A stretch of 64,000 nt of DNA, from contig OX579636.1 of the NCBI GenBank assembly GCA_951230915.1, positions 32,299,567 to 32,363,566 on the forward strand, in the 5' to 3' direction. Below are positions 1 to 13,600 of the stretch, piece after piece. The notes beneath the pieces are model-generated. The model did not search any database, was not told the origin of the DNA, and saw only the letters and a program-made list of their open reading frames with translations. The position numbers and the translations under genes were made by a program. This stretch comes from Antitrichia curtipendula (taxonomy: Eukaryota > Streptophyta > Bryopsida > Hypnales > Leucodontaceae). The first letter of the stretch is position 1, and each line of letters begins with the position of its first letter.

Positions 1-304
1 CTAGAGATAAATGCAAGTAATTGCGGGGGGTATATTTGAGAGTTAAGAAATGATGTACCTCCTGAATTGAATAAGTGAGCTTCTAGATGTCGACTCTAAT
101 TGATTTAAACTGAGAAAGAAATTGATGAGTATACTCATGTTTCGATCGTCCGAGCAGGGGATTGTCTTGATTGTTTTGATTTGTGGATTAAGTCTTCAAT
201 CTACTGGTAGATTGCTTCATAAATTTTTGTATCCTTCTTTTTCAAAGAAACTACTGTTTCAGGTTTATGAAAGCAAATACGCTTGGAAGCATCCGAATTC
301 AGAG
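1..304 (+). other. 5' region of the CID-domain gene
   Basis: This stretch lies upstream of the chosen start codon at 305. It is AT-rich and probably holds promoter and 5' UTR. The frame of exon 1 stays open upstream as far as an ATG at 122, but that leader does not look like the N-terminus of the family, which starts shortly before the conserved ADKLSKLN-like motif, so it is left out of the coding region. Confidence 0.4.
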
Positions 305-3283
305 ATGGAATCAACACCATCCAGTGGAGCATTTACTGGAGCAACATTAGCTGAGAAGCTAAACAAGCTCAATGCTTCGCAGCAAAGCATTGAGAGTATC
401 CTTGCGCGTCCCTTGGATTTATATTTATATTGGTTATTTATGTCGTTTTGATCTTGGATTCGCGTATTCATATGCTTACTGGGTTGGCCGCTATTTTGTG
501 TGCGCATTTTTTTGGAAACCTTGACTGAGTTCAGCTCTCTCACACTGGTGCATATTCCACCGAAAAAAAGCGAAGGAAATTGTAGACACCTGGGCTTCAA
601 AATTTCATGCGGCTCCCACGGACCAGCGTGTACCTTTCTTATATTTGGCTAATGACATTCTGCAGAACAGTCGGCGGAAAGGTCCCGAGTTTGTGAATGC
701 ATTTTGGACTGTGTTGTCTGCCGTTCTCAGAGACGTTCTTGAGTCTGGAGACGATTCAGTTCGTAATTCAGCCAACCGCTTGGTACGCAGAACAGCTATG
801 CTTCAAATTTGTTCTTTGGCAGCGGGTCTTAGGCCTGGAATGTTGATTGAGAGGGTGTTTTGTTCAATCTTGCTGTGTGTTTGGGCTGAAGGTAAAAATT
901 TGGGAGGAGAGGCGCGTTTTTGGTTCTCGTGGTCAGAATCTCCGTGAAGAGTTGCTTGGAAAGCGACTCCAGTCACCGAAGCAGGAGGTCAAGCAGACTT
1001 CTTTACGAAGTAATCAGGTTCGACTCTTGTTTGTGAACAGAATGTTATTTTTCCAGATATTGAACTCTGTATGTTCTTGAAGTTGGGTGAAAGTTCACTT
1101 GGGCTTTGAATAACATCGGCTTTGCTGGGTTCAAGGTTTTTGAAGGGACCTTGCTCGAACGTGTGGCAAAGTCATATCAAGCAGCTCAAGAGAAAGCTGT
1201 TGATGAATATGGAGCCCTCTCAAAGTGCAGTGCGGCTTTATCTTTGGTTGTGAGCTTAGAAAAAGAAGCTGAAAATGGAGCTGCTAATGGTATTTGGTCA
1301 TATCGATACTCTTTAACATTGAATCACGTTTTTCCAGTTTCTTATCTTGGACAATGATTTGAGTTTGATAAACTCTAATGATTATCTCTTTTTGAGGTCC
1401 CGTTTGTTAATTAGCGGACAATGATTGTAATTTCATACCCTCTTGCTTGATGATTTACTCTCATGAGATTTACCCAGTCGTGAGATTACGTATGTACTAT
1501 TCAGTGCCTGGGGCCTGATGGTGTCGTTCTTTCTGCCAGGTAGTGGACACCTCTTGGTTTGCACGCAATCAAGCGCTGAAATGGATTTATTTCCATTTCC
1601 ATGAAACTTTACATTGGCTCCGGGACTAACTGATTTCTACATGTTCTGATAATTGGTGAGCAGGCGATATCCATACGTCAGTGTCTGACGAGTTGCTGGA
1701 ACAAGAGCTAGTTATGCGGCAATGTGTAGAGCAGCTTGAATCGTGTGAGAAGAGCCATGCTATTCTCTGTTCTGATATGAAAGATGCTCTTCTTGAACAG
1801 GTACCAGCTTGATTCTGGCAACTGCCGATACGTTTATGTTACTGTTTTCTTTTCCATTTTCTTACATGCATTGTAACCACGCATGTGTGAAGTGTCCATG
1901 TGAAAAAAATATCTGTTCCTTACTAGCTGGTTTGTAGCCTGTCATTACTAATATATATCCAGAGTGGAAAGGGCAGTTAGAGGTACTTGTCTAGCATTTC
2001 TGCATAGATGACAACTAATGCTTATTTGTTTCCCGGCAGTCGTAACATTATCTAGCAATGGCAGCAGGGTGTCTTTGGGGTTCACGAAGGGAGAAATGGC
2101 TTTCACTAACATAGAGAAAATAATTGGTGAAGAACATTGCAACTTGTGTCAAATGCTCCTTCATTTTTGTTGCTTCTTTCACATGGTCCTTGACTGCATG
2201 ACATGGTACTCGTCTGTTGAGTTTGCAATATTTGGCAATTGTAGACTATTCTGTCTTTTATCTCTTTTGTAGTTAAGGGAGCCAAAAACCTTGTTGAATA
2301 ATGCTAGGTTAGTGTATTAACTACAGTACGTACATGGCACAGGAAAACAAGCTGGAGCAGTTGCGGGCACAGCTGCAGGTTTCTTTCTGTTCACAATTCA
2401 ATTTATGGTCCGATACAGTGCCTCGCATGTTATTGCTGTTTAGGTCTGTTTCTTCTGTGGCAGATCTTAGGACAAATTAATTCACTACGTCCTGTGACGC
2501 TGATGGTCTTTATTAATTTTAATTGTTGTTTGTTGCATGGGCTTACAGACAGCACAATTTCAGCTACAACGAGCTAGGGATGTGCAGCAACGCTTGACTC
2601 CTGGAGCTCTGAATCATACAAGCGACTATTCAACTGGTGTTCCATCAGCTGATAGGTTTGATGACGAGGAATCAGAATCGCAAGAGCGTAGCAATCAGGC
2701 ACCAGTAAATATGGATAGTGAGACCCATATATCAAGTGTATCAGCATCCGCAAGTAATCCTTCTGGTAGCGAACGGTCATTGGAACCAAGGGAATCTAGT
2801 CAACCACCGACACTGACACCTACGTCAACTCTAAGCACTGCTGCTGAGATTGCAGCCAAATTAACGGCTAGCGCGTCTTCAGCCGCCATGCTAACATCAG
2901 TCTTATCATCATTGGCAGCAGAGGAAGCAAGCAATGGTGTGCAAACGTCCAACTTTGGTATGGAGGGAGCGCAGAAGAGACCGAGGATAGATAACCATGC
3001 TGAGCAGACACCAACAACGGCACCTGCTCCATATCAGCTGCCTCCACACTTGTCTCAGTTTCTTGGTAGCACGATGTTCCCTCCAGGATATGCGTACCAG
3101 GCGCCTATGCCTCCCCCGCCTCCTATGCAAAGTCACATGATGATGACTCAAAATCCAATGGGTCCACCTCCTCCTCCTATGCCTCCAGGTTGCAACCCCT
3201 TGTATCAATTTCAGCAGTCACCCTCGCCTTACTACAGTCCACCCCCTCTCCCTGCTCCGCCTGCTCCTGCCCCTAGACAGTGA
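305..3283 (+). CDS. CID-domain (RPRD1/Rtt103-like) RNA polymerase II CTD-interacting protein, 7 exons
   Basis: Exons: 305-395, 535-782, 892-1017, 1136-1289, 1664-1800, 2343-2378, 2549-3283; about 508 residues. Phases join without a break, and all introns are GT-AG. Residues about 14-140 form a CID (ENTH/VHS-like) domain, with family signatures SHWCIFHRKKAKEIVDTW, FLYLANDILQNSRRKG and KIWEERRVFGSRGQNLREEL. Known relatives (yeast Rtt103, human RPRD1, plant ENTH/VHS proteins) bind the phosphorylated RNA polymerase II C-terminal domain in the nucleus and act in transcription termination and 3'-end processing. Residues about 155-285 are predicted coiled coil (the CREPT region). The C-terminus is low-complexity and proline-rich from about residue 440. 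The junction between exons 3 and 4 is the least certain: the donor could be at 1005 or 1018, and I chose the phase-0 pairing. Start chosen because MESTP leads straight into the conserved helix. The order of domains is normal for the plant family. Confidence 0.88.
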
Positions 3284-3402
3284 TTTTAGTGTTCACAATG
3301 ATTTTGCGTTGTACTTGGATTTGAACGGAATGTAACAATGATGTGTTTCTGGTGGATTTAGTGAGGACTTTTTTCTGTTCATGCCTAGATCCTGTTTACT
3401 TC
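3284..3402 (+). other. 3' UTR of the CID-domain gene
   Basis: This short T-rich sequence follows the stop codon and precedes the first repeat. It is the probable 3' UTR. No canonical AATAAA signal is obvious. Confidence 0.4.
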
Positions 3403-4618
3403 AGCTGTAAAGTCCCAAGGCCTTTTTTTCCATCAAAAACTGCTCAAAACTGTCATTTCTAGTGCAATGAGCACAAACTTTTTTAAAGTAATTTTTGGGG
3501 CATATGTAGCTGTAGGATCTTGCAATGGACGGGTACAAGAATGTGTGAGAAATTGCAGACACTCGTAGGATCTTGCGCTAGACTAGTATGAGAATGTGAG
3601 AAATTTCAGAAACTTTGAGCACATAGGCTGCAAGATTTTGGTGTACAAAGTGAAGAGTACATAGTTTTCTGGCACCACCGCAAATTAGGTTTTAAGACTT
3701 TGAATACTCTAAAAATTTGTACACTGCAGAATTTAAATTAAATTATTTTCACATTGAGGAATTGAGTTGAGAGTCTAGGGTAAAACATTCAAACAAAATA
3801 ATGTGATTTTTTCATCATTTAAAAAATTGTTAATTAGAATGAAATAGAGAAAAAATTAAATCATTAATCTCTAAAGGACCATTTGTCCCTTCTGGGGACA
3901 AGTGGGATTTGGACAGATACTTACAGTTTCATTTTTTGTCCTGATTTTTGTAAACTTTTTTTGAAGATAGAATAATTGATTAGCTTTGTGGAATATAATT
4001 ATTTTTTCAATCGGTGCTTGGGAAAAAGTTTTGCTAAAACAATGGGAAACATCTTCTTGAAAAAATAATCATTTTTTAATGTTATTTTTGCAGTTTAAAA
4101 TAAAAAGAAGAAGTTTCATTTGGTTTTAGATCACTTGTTAGAACAATCTCACCATTGGAATTAGTGCATTTTAATTCCATTTTAGAGATATCAATCATTT
4201 AGATTTTCCTTCTATCTTGTACCTATTTCTACCTAACAATTATTTTAAGTATGAAAATTAAGTTGTTTTGATTTTATTTTTCCTAAACCCTCAACTCAAT
4301 TCTTCACCATAAAGATTTAAAGCTCAAAACTCTAATTAGTGCAAAAAACTAAAGTTAAGAAGGTTCAAAGTCAAATAATCTAATCCCTCAATGTTCTGAA
4401 AAACTTGTTTTTTTTCACTTTAAACGCAAGTATCTTGCAATCTGAGCAATCAAAATTTCTGAAATTTTTTCTACACATTTTGATACTAGTCAGATGTAAG
4501 ATCCTACGGTTAGATGTGCACAAAAAACAATTTTAAAAATCTTTTTACTATTTACTATAGAAATGGATGTTTTTATTGTTTTTTGGCAGAAAAAAGGTCT
4601 TGGTCCTTTAGGGGTTAA
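3403..4618. mobile_element. TTAA-family foldback element, old copy
   Basis: The right end carries CCTTTAGGGGTTAA at 4605-4618, and the left end carries a decayed inverted version near 3405-3430. The two arms are related in inverted orientation: motifs such as GTAGGATCTT and CAGAAA near 3510-3620 recur reverse-complemented near 4400-4530. Part of the left arm is duplicated in tandem. No transposase is encoded. It belongs to the family for which TTAA duplication is shown at 57631-58901. Confidence 0.55.
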
Positions 4619-6909
4619 CCTCTAAGTGCCTAAGCCTTTCCAAGGGTGCTTTTTCTATGAAAAAAGAGCACAGGCTTTCCCCAATGAAGCAAATTGTTTG
4701 TTTTTTTCAAAATTTGATTGTATAGATGTTTAGAGAGCTTGCTTATTAATATGCATACCAATTTTGAGTATGCAATTGCATAGGAGTTGTGAGATTATAA
4801 CAAGAGAAATGTACGCATTCTATTTTGGATATACTGACCTTCCCTACAATGTTTCAGAAATTTGCATATAAAAGTTTTTGGGGATGGGAGGTGACATGAA
4901 CAACTACAAATAGTGTTATTACAGTGAAATGCACTTTCAAAAACTTGATTTTATATGAAAAGCTAACAAACTCGTTACACAATCCACCTTGCAATTGTTG
5001 TGGTGCAATTCTTTTATGAGTAGAAATTGCAAATAACTCCAAATCAACACTTGCAAGTTTACATTTTCAATGGTGAAAATCATGATAACACTTTACAGTT
5101 TCTATTGGAACCATTTTTAGAGCAATTGAATAAGTACAAGTTTTTAGATCTCAAGTCAAGTGAAATTGGAAGCTTTGCTCAAAGTCAAGAAATTGAGTAA
5201 GATTTGCAAGCTTTACGATTCCACTAATGGTACATATATGCCTTTGAGGACCTCTCAAAAATCTAATATTTATATTTTTCAATGAAATATAAAATCTTCC
5301 AATAGTTAACCTTTGATCTTGACCATAAATTTTTTTTCCCAAGCAAAGAAATATAATTGTCCCTCACCAAAATGAGCCTAAAATTTTGGAGCGACCATAT
5401 ATGGTTGCTCAGGCATTTAGGGATTAATATCTCTAAGATGGAATTGAAACAAACTAATTCCAATAGTGAGATTGCTTTAACAATCAAAGTGAAACTTGTG
5501 GAACTTTTCTTTTCTAAAAATATGAAAAGTGATCTCAAAACCAAATTCAGTATGTCATTTTTTAAGAAAATGCTCTAACTATCTACAAAAGAAGTAACTT
5601 TTTCATCACTCATGCAAATGAAACAAATCAGAGATGTCAATATAGCCCAAATTATAATCTATTAGAAATTTTAAAAATTTATTTTATTTGAAGTTTCTGT
5701 GATTTTTTATGGTTGCACCCTCTTAGCTCTTTTGAGCTTAGGAGGGCATAACTTTTTCTCCCGGATACTGATTGAAACAAAAATTATATTTCCAAAAAAA
5801 TTAAATATTTTTCTATCTTAAAAAAAGTTTACAAAATCATGCAAAAACTTTATATCTCAAGAGCTTGCTTAAATTGTCAAGTGTCTTTTGGAACTTTAGA
5901 GGTCAAGATTATCCACATATTCTTGAGTAGTTGAGTTTAACTTTGTGCCACGGTTGGTTTTTTTCCAAAGTTTCTAAGGTGAATCAAGTGATGTTCACTA
6001 CCTTCAAAGCAAGGAGACAACAAATTTTTTACTAGATTTATGTCTTGATCCTAGTTCTAAATTGGAGAATATGAAATGGGCTTACAATTTTCAATATGGA
6101 ATATAGTAGACAACGCAATGTAATAAACCTATACATATTAAAATAATCTAAAAAAATGTTAGTTGTTGCTAACATTTTACAATATTGAATTCATCAGCTT
6201 TAGATTGGAGCGAGAGGAGGTATTGTATTGACAATAACTCCATGTACATTGAATTGAATTGTGATGAGGTTTGTGTAGGCCTTGCTCAAGAGCAAACCAA
6301 CATTGCATTACAATAATTTAGTTGCGAAGTAGTTGTAGAATGAAATGGATACATTGTTTAAGTCACAAAGGAGTCACAGAATGAAGTGTAGGATTATGAA
6401 AGTTGTAACAAAGTTCAAATTTAGAATGAATGTGAGTTATTCTCCATCCAATATTTGTTGCAGTTGTTGATGTGGACTAGTCCACACTGTATGATATCCA
6501 CCGTGTTTATTTGCAGTCTCCAAAAAAGACTAAGAAATTACTAGCAAACAACTGCAACTATAAAATAACAATAGTCATTTCCTAGTTGTTTTGTAGTTGT
6601 TTCCTACATGTTTTCAAATCATTTTTCAATTGTCTTTTATCAATTATCCCATATTATTTGTCAAGAGTACCATTAGGTTGGATATATAAGACTTGTAAGT
6701 AGTTGTATCTTTATGTAATGAGTTCTAGTAATAGAATTCTAAGATTTCTACAATTTGTAGATTTTGAAATTTAAAATTCTTCAAATCACAAACAAGTCGC
6801 AAGTGTGCCACAAATAAGTTGCAAATGAGTCACAAACAATTTGCAATGACGTTATTGGCAAGTCACAAATAAGTTGTAAATGAATCACATACAAGTCACA
6901 ATGAAGTCA
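4619..6909. other. AT-rich intergenic DNA, no gene seen
   Basis: Only short open frames without recognisable domains occur. The stretch contains AT-rich sequence and decayed repeat fragments, including a stretch near 5700-5880 resembling the inner part of TTAA-family copies (the segment with 'cataacttttgctcc'-like text also seen near 14790 and 48410). Degenerate short direct repeats based on AGTCACAAATAAGTTG lie at about 6785-6910. Confidence 0.5.
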
Positions 6910-8439
6910 CAATGAAATCCTAGCTGCCATTTTTTAGGATCTTGAAACCCTAACCGCCACTTCTTTTGGCCCTTCTTCCTTGCCTTTTATTGTCTCTTAG
7001 CTCATACTTGTTATTGCTTCTTATTTTTTGCTTCCAAGTTGTTGTCTTTTGTTGTATCTTAACTCTTCTTTCTTGTTGCTTCTTAGTTCTAATCATGCTT
7101 CTTGTTTCTTGTTGTTGCATCTAAACTCTTTCTTTCTCTAGCATTTTAACTATTTCTTCTTCTTAGTTCTTGTTTTTAGTTTCTTCTTATTTCTTTTTAA
7201 TTCTTGCTTCTCGTTTCTTTTTGTTGCATCTTAACTCTTGTTTCTTGTTGTTTCTTAATTGTTGCTTCTTGTTTCTTTTTGTTGCATCTTGTTTCTTTTT
7301 GTTGCATCTTAACTCTTGTTTCTTGTTGTTTCTTGTTGTGTCTTAGTTGTTGCTTCTTGTTTCTTGTTGCATCCTAACTCTTGCTTGTTGTTATCTCTTA
7401 GTATTTGTCTATTTTTTTTTCTTGTTTTCTCCATTACCATTCTTATTTTTCCTACCCTAAACTTGAGCTAAATATTTTGTGTTGTTGTAAGCCTTTGAAG
7501 GTTGAGCTTTGTTGTTCATTCACTAAAAATTAACCTCCCATTTCTTTAATTATTTATGCAGACACCAAAAGCTGAAACAAAGTCATTGGAGGCTACTTGC
7601 AACCCAATAGAGCCATCTTCACATTATTGTAAGGAATATAGGCTTTATTGGATTTTGTGAATGATTCATTGTGGTATATATGTTTTGTATTGGTGACTAA
7701 TAAATGTCAATGAAGAGAATTGCTTTCCTTCTTGCATTCTCTCTCTCCAATATGATTATCTCTAGTATATCTCTAAAATCATATGTATTCGTTTTTAACT
7801 ATATAGAGTCTTCTCCAAAATATGACTTTGTATTTTCCAAAATATGACTGCAGTTAGTCATAAACTACCAATGACATCTATATGAACTACCACATCAACC
7901 AAAATATGACTCATAAGAGTCATATTTCACATTAGTAAAATATGACTCACAAGAGTAATATTCCACATCATTCAAAAAAATGATTAATAAGAGTCATATT
8001 CCACATCTACAAAAAATAGGACTGCACAAAGTCATATGCCACATTAGCCAAAATATGACTAACCGCAGTCATATGCCACATTAACCAAAATATGACTGAC
8101 CACAGTCATATTCCACGTCAGCCAAAAAAATGACTACATGGAGCCAGATGCCACGTAGGATTTATTTTTGTTTGCCCGGGCAATTTAAAAAAAAAGTCAA
8201 GCCCTCAAAAATAGTCAAAGTATACGCCTTGTTGGCAAAATATGACTAATTATGGATAATTATACCCTCCAAAATATGACTGCCAATATGACTAATGTCC
8301 GAAGCGACTCGTCGGTAATGACTCATGTCAGTCATATTGCAATCATCTACAGTGATTTCTGCGGCTAATCATATTTTTTGATTTTACGACTCATTGCAGT
8401 CATATTTTGCAGTCATAAAACATTGTTTTTGTTGTAGTG
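6910..8439. mobile_element. CACTA-like non-autonomous element, one end preserved
   Basis: The right end reads TTTTTGTTGTAGTG at 8426-8439, the complement of a CACTAC terminus. Inside lies an array of short palindromic units (ATATGACT..AGTCATAT) at about 7810-8410, then a polypyrimidine TTGTTGCTTCTTG tract at about 7000-7430 and AACCCTAA-type text near 6945. The same blocks occur in reverse order and strand in the complete element at 25023-27046. I could not find the second terminus, so this copy is probably truncated or rearranged. Confidence 0.65.
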
Positions 8440-9644
8440 AATAGTAATTCTCTTATCTCCCAAGTCAAGAAATGACCATTAAAGGAGCAAATCAATGTTG
8501 TATTCTGGTAGTAGCTCATATTATGTGTTCATGTCTTTTGAATGCATAGTCACTCATCTAGGCACATAGTCATTGTATTAACATTGCATTAATTTGTTTG
8601 TTTTTGATATGAATAACAATTGTTGATTTTTTTAAAACTACCCCCCTGCCCCTATTTGTAATTTTCAGGGGAATCCTCAGATACAAACCATATGGGATAT
8701 ATTGTTGAATCCATATCCTTGAATCCATATCTGTATTTGTATCCATATCCATCTATTGTATTTTATATTTGTATTCATATTTTGTATGCATATTTGTATT
8801 TGTACGTGAGTTCTGATAGTTATATCCATATTCGTATTCGTATTTTGTATTAAATTGGATCAACGGTGATCAAGAGGAGGGGGGGCAATTTTTTTATAAA
8901 AAATCAACGGCTCTGGATTTTTTACAAAAGGAGTGTGTGTGTTAATTGAACAAAAAAGGATGTTCGCATCTTTTGAGTGAATAGTAGCTTCTTTGGTACA
9001 TATTGGTGCCAAATATTTAATTACAATGGAAGAATAAAGGTTTGTAGTTTAGATATTGCCTTCCTCACAAGAAGCCCAAGACTATAGTATAGGGGTTCAA
9101 AATCTAGGAAATAGTCAAATAGTTTAAGGTTTTATGGCTAAAATCACTTGTATTTGAATTTAAAATGAAAGTTATACACAAAAATAATGCGCAATTCACA
9201 TAATACTATCCCAATTAGATTTTTACTCATATTTTCGAGGAGTAATTTTGTAGCTAGTTGTTAATAATGCGATGGATGCATGATTGCTCTTCTAGTCCTA
9301 GCTAGGGATGCACAACAATTTGTCTTGCAGCATATGCTCTAGACTTAAATACATACAATATATAGAAAAATATATTCATATTATACATTCATATATACTT
9401 CCTAATTTATTGGTGATAATTTTTTCCAAAACAGTTTGTCGCAATCACTACTGAGCTAGCATATTCACAAGTTAGGATGAGTAGGATTCCAATCTCAATC
9501 TTATATACAACAATTTGTCTGTACATGAGTGTGTGATGCAAACTTGGGGAGGTCACTTAGATTGTCCATTAGAAACCATGTGTGATCAAAATTTTGGACC
9601 CTCTATATACTTTTTGAATTTTAAATAACATAAATAAATAAAAA

Positions 9645-9678
<34 letters not shown>

Positions 9679-10371
9679 AATAGATTTTCTAACTTTGAAA
9701 GTTTATATTTTGAATTATTGATATTTTTATTTGTTAATAATAATTAGTTATAAATTTTTGAAATAAAAAGATATTCTATAGAATTGAAAAATAACTTTCA
9801 CATCCCTATATTATATAAGAAAAAATTGTCTAAAAAATGAACAAAAAATTCTTAAAAATAACTCTCTATTGAAAAACTTATTTTGAGTTGAATATTGATT
9901 CAATGGTCATCTAAATGTGTTCTCTATAATTATCTGAGTTGAAAAACATGCCATTTTAGTTCATTTTCAACCTCTTCTAGAAATCATTTCATATTTTATT
10001 TGAGTTGGAAATTTTGGCAATAGAAATCTATAGTCATTATTAAACAATTCTCAAAATTTAAGGTTGAAATTATAGTTTATTAGAAACCACTTGTTGGCAC
10101 GTGGTTTGTTGTAGTAGAACTAAGTGCACCCTCCGAGAGATGTTTTTGTTGATTTTGTCTTGGTTAAATAAAAGATTGAATTTTTTTTTAAACTTCTTTG
10201 CTATCCAAAAATTTTGGGCAACAAACAAACAAATTCTATGCCACCCATAAAATTTGGGCAACAAGCAAAAAAACTCTATTATGCATAGAAATTTTGAGCA
10301 AAAAAACAAAAAAAATCATTTACTGCCTAAAATCTCTAGGCATTGACACCATCAATCTTTTTTCATTGTCT
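8440..10371. other. AT-rich intergenic DNA with simple repeats
   Basis: No gene is seen. The stretch includes a degenerate ATCCATATC-type hexamer run near 8690-8860 and a TA dinucleotide run at about 9649-9677. Confidence 0.5.
9649..9677. repeat. TA dinucleotide microsatellite
   Basis: About 14 uninterrupted TA units lie in AT-rich intergenic DNA. Confidence 0.9.
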
Positions 10372-10381
10372 GGGTTTGAAC

Positions 10382-10637
10382 CGAGGGTTGCTATTACCGG
10401 TATGTGAGTATAGGAGTATGAGCCCATGAGCCTAGAATATTAAACAACTATGTTATAGGTGTATATACTATAGAAATCATCTATAATTATAGGATATATA
10501 TGTTACAAATATCCCTATCATAGGTGTTTATGATACATATATCTTCTATAGTGTCGGATATCTATATTACAAATACCTATATTATAGGCTCAATGCTCAC
10601 AAACTCACATTCTTGGGCTTCACATATTAGCATCATT
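10382..10637. mobile_element. MULE-type MITE, copy 1
   Basis: This element of about 256 bp has termini related to those of the large transposon at 18306-33155: left GGTTGCTATT followed by GTGAG and TGAGC motifs, right the complement of ATGCTAATATGTGA. The middle contains repeated 'tataggt' text shared with the copies at 34092 and 55192. It is flanked by GGGTTTGAAC (10372-10381) and GGGCTTGAAC (10638-10647), a 9-of-10 match that fits a 10-bp target-site duplication. It has no coding capacity. Confidence 0.72.
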
Positions 10638-10690
10638 GGGCTTGAACCTAAGACCTTGAAGCTACAGAGCCCAAACCACTACACCATGCT
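10638..10690 (-). repeat. tRNA-like (SINE-head-like) sequence interrupted by MITE copy 1
   Basis: On the minus strand, TGGTGTAGTGG (10676-10686) fits a pol III A box and GGTTCAAGCCC (10638-10648) fits a B box, 27 bases apart. The MITE insertion lies at the B box, and its other flank repeats the box as GGTTCAAACCC. I see no convincing full cloverleaf, so a tRNA-derived SINE fragment or tRNA pseudogene is more likely than a working tRNA. Confidence 0.45.
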
Positions 10691-13600
10691 TCAAATTCAA
10701 TCTAAATACTAGAAATTTTTATTTACTTATTCATTTCCAATTTGGCATTTTCCAAAGCCAGTAGACTTTGGTAGCCATATTTTCCTTTATACAATGTCCA
10801 TTTTTAATAAAATTGTTGTAAATTTTTTGTGTTTAAGTCTAATTTTTGTTATAAAAGTTTCAATTTAGTCTAATATGTTTTGAATTTTTAAGAATCATTT
10901 TTTTAGAACAAAATTTGGCCCAAAATGACATCTTTTTTTAAAGTTTTAAGTAAATATTTTTGAAGTACAAGAGAAATTTTCTTTATCGATCCAAATAATA
11001 CTATGTTGCTTGATCTCTTATTAAATTTTAGAGATATTGAAGTAATGTAGCATATCTTTCTACCTTCACAATCTTGGAAAAGAACAACTTCAAGGAACAA
11101 AACTTTCTATATTGATGTCTGATGGAAAAAGAAAAAGAAATTCTTACAAAACTCTTGAAATTCCTCACATTCATTGAAAATCTAAGAATAATAGACTCAA
11201 AATTGATATCATAGGAACCTACTTAGTTTAATAAATGTCCTAGATAGGACACTTAGTCCTTTAAAGGTTAATTTTGGAAGATGATTTTTTCATGAGCACT
11301 TTTCAACTAAATGCTTTGAACTAAAGTCCTAGAATTTTTTTAATGAATTATTAGAACATGAAATGAGACATAATTTTTTTACAAATTATCTTTTTAATTG
11401 TGGTTAAATGCATGAAGGTAACTTCCCATATTACTATACACAATATATATTTTTACTCTATTTTCATTGATTTTATGCATAAAATTAATATTTAAAATCT
11501 AGTTAAATATATTTTGTAAACTTGATGATTCATAAGTGTTTTCATGACAAAGCATTGAAAATGTATAATATCAAGTTGGAAGATGGGAGTTTGGGGCATT
11601 CCTAATATTCTAGCATTTATTTTTTGAATATAAAAATAGAAGGCTTAAAATTTTTATAAAACATTGTCATTATGTTTCATATAAATTAATTCTAAAATCC
11701 TAATAATAGCATTTGGATCACAATATAATTTTATTACTTTGTTATAGAAAACATGTACACAATGTGCGTAAATATTTTTTTGAAGATTATAAAAATAATC
11801 TAAAATATTCCAAAATACAATGAATATGCTAAATAAATTCCAAATATTTTGAAGATTCTAAAAATTTTCCAGAATTTTTCAAGAGATTCTTGAATTTCTT
11901 AAAAGATCCACATAATTCTGTTAAATTGGTCAAGTCACTGCCATTGCTTAAAACAACAGAAGATTGGACCAATATAAAACATTTTAGACCAATATAAAAC
12001 ATTGGACAATGGACAACCAGATTTGGTCTAAAAAATGCGTTGCATATCAAAAATCACTATTATGTTGATACCAACAAAGTTGTATTGTGTCTTTGTCTTG
12101 GTACTCAAAGTAGTAGTGTATTAGTTACAAGTTTCCAAACTCAAACAAACATTCAATTTCTATGCAACTTTATTTTTTATACTAATTCTAAAATTATTCT
12201 ATTATATTGGTTAAAATAGTGCACTATATTACAATAGTTGCATCCATCCAAATTCAAAGAAAAATTCAATTTCCAAGCCATCCTAAGGTACTGAAATCTT
12301 TTAGAATTTATTTTTAAAAAGGATTTTTATACCTTGAAATAGCTTTGAAACTAAATGTAGTTTGAATATTGTACGTGGCTATCAAAGTTAGCAAAAGATA
12401 AATAAATAAATAAATAAATAAAAATTGATTTTTGGGGGAAACTACTCTAAGAAGGAGCAAGAAAAAATATATACACAAATCCTACAAACATCAAACTATC
12501 AAATAATGGATCACATACAATCTGAGGAATACATAAATTTTCTACCCTCTTAGCTTTTCTACAATTAAGGGGTTGAATTCTTGAAAAAAATGAGAAAAAA
12601 AAGTGAAAAACTAATTGATTTTTAAAACAACCACCAAAACAATTTTTCCAACTTAAATTAATTATTTGACATGAAATGCCAACCTTAATAGCTAAGTACG
12701 ATATGTAAATTTTGAAATTAATTTAATGAAATACATTTCAGTTTGTTGTTCGTGCAACCTTCAAAATTGAACAAACTCATTGTTAACTTCCAACCTCTAT
12801 ATTCTTTATTCCAAACCTTCAATGTTTGAATTGATTAAAATTGAATCTATAGGCTTTTAATTCTTATGTAATAGAGGAGTATGCTATGTTGATTGTTAAA
12901 TTCACTTCATTGTAGGAGGTCAAAAGAATATTTATAAAACTAAAAACTAGTTGGCATTAAATTATCTTTCCAACCTTCATAGAAAAAATGGAGAAGTAAA
13001 AAATCAATTAATGACATAACCTTCAATCCAAAAATCAAAACACCTTACATGAATGTCATGTCATATTTACAAAAGAATAAATTATTGTCTCTTGACTCTC
13101 AATTTGAAGAAAATTCTATAATTACTCAAAATTTAACTAATGGATGCTAAATAAGTCTAATGAATCTTAACCCCTAAATTTTCAAGACCTTTTTTGAATT
13201 TCTTGGAATTTCCTCAACTAAACAGAAAATCCACTTTACAATTTTTATAAATGAATTTCTAATGTGATTTCTCCCTCATTTAAGATTTAGTGTATTTGAG
13301 GCTCATCTCGAAGAGCCTCCAATACTAAAGAATCAAAATTTGCAATGAATACCTTTATAGGAAATCTTCAATAGAAAAATCATGCATAATATTTTTCAAA
13401 ATCCAAATTTTGATGCTTAAAATAGATTTTAAAGTGTATGCAATCAAAAAATTACATACCAAAAATAATACACTTTGATAAGATTCTACAAAACTAAGAT
13501 TAATTGACACCCAAATATGGTGCCTTAGGCATTTAGAGGTTAAATAGGTCTCGAAGCAAAAATAAAAGATATATTGTCAGTGAGATAGTACTTGGCAAAA

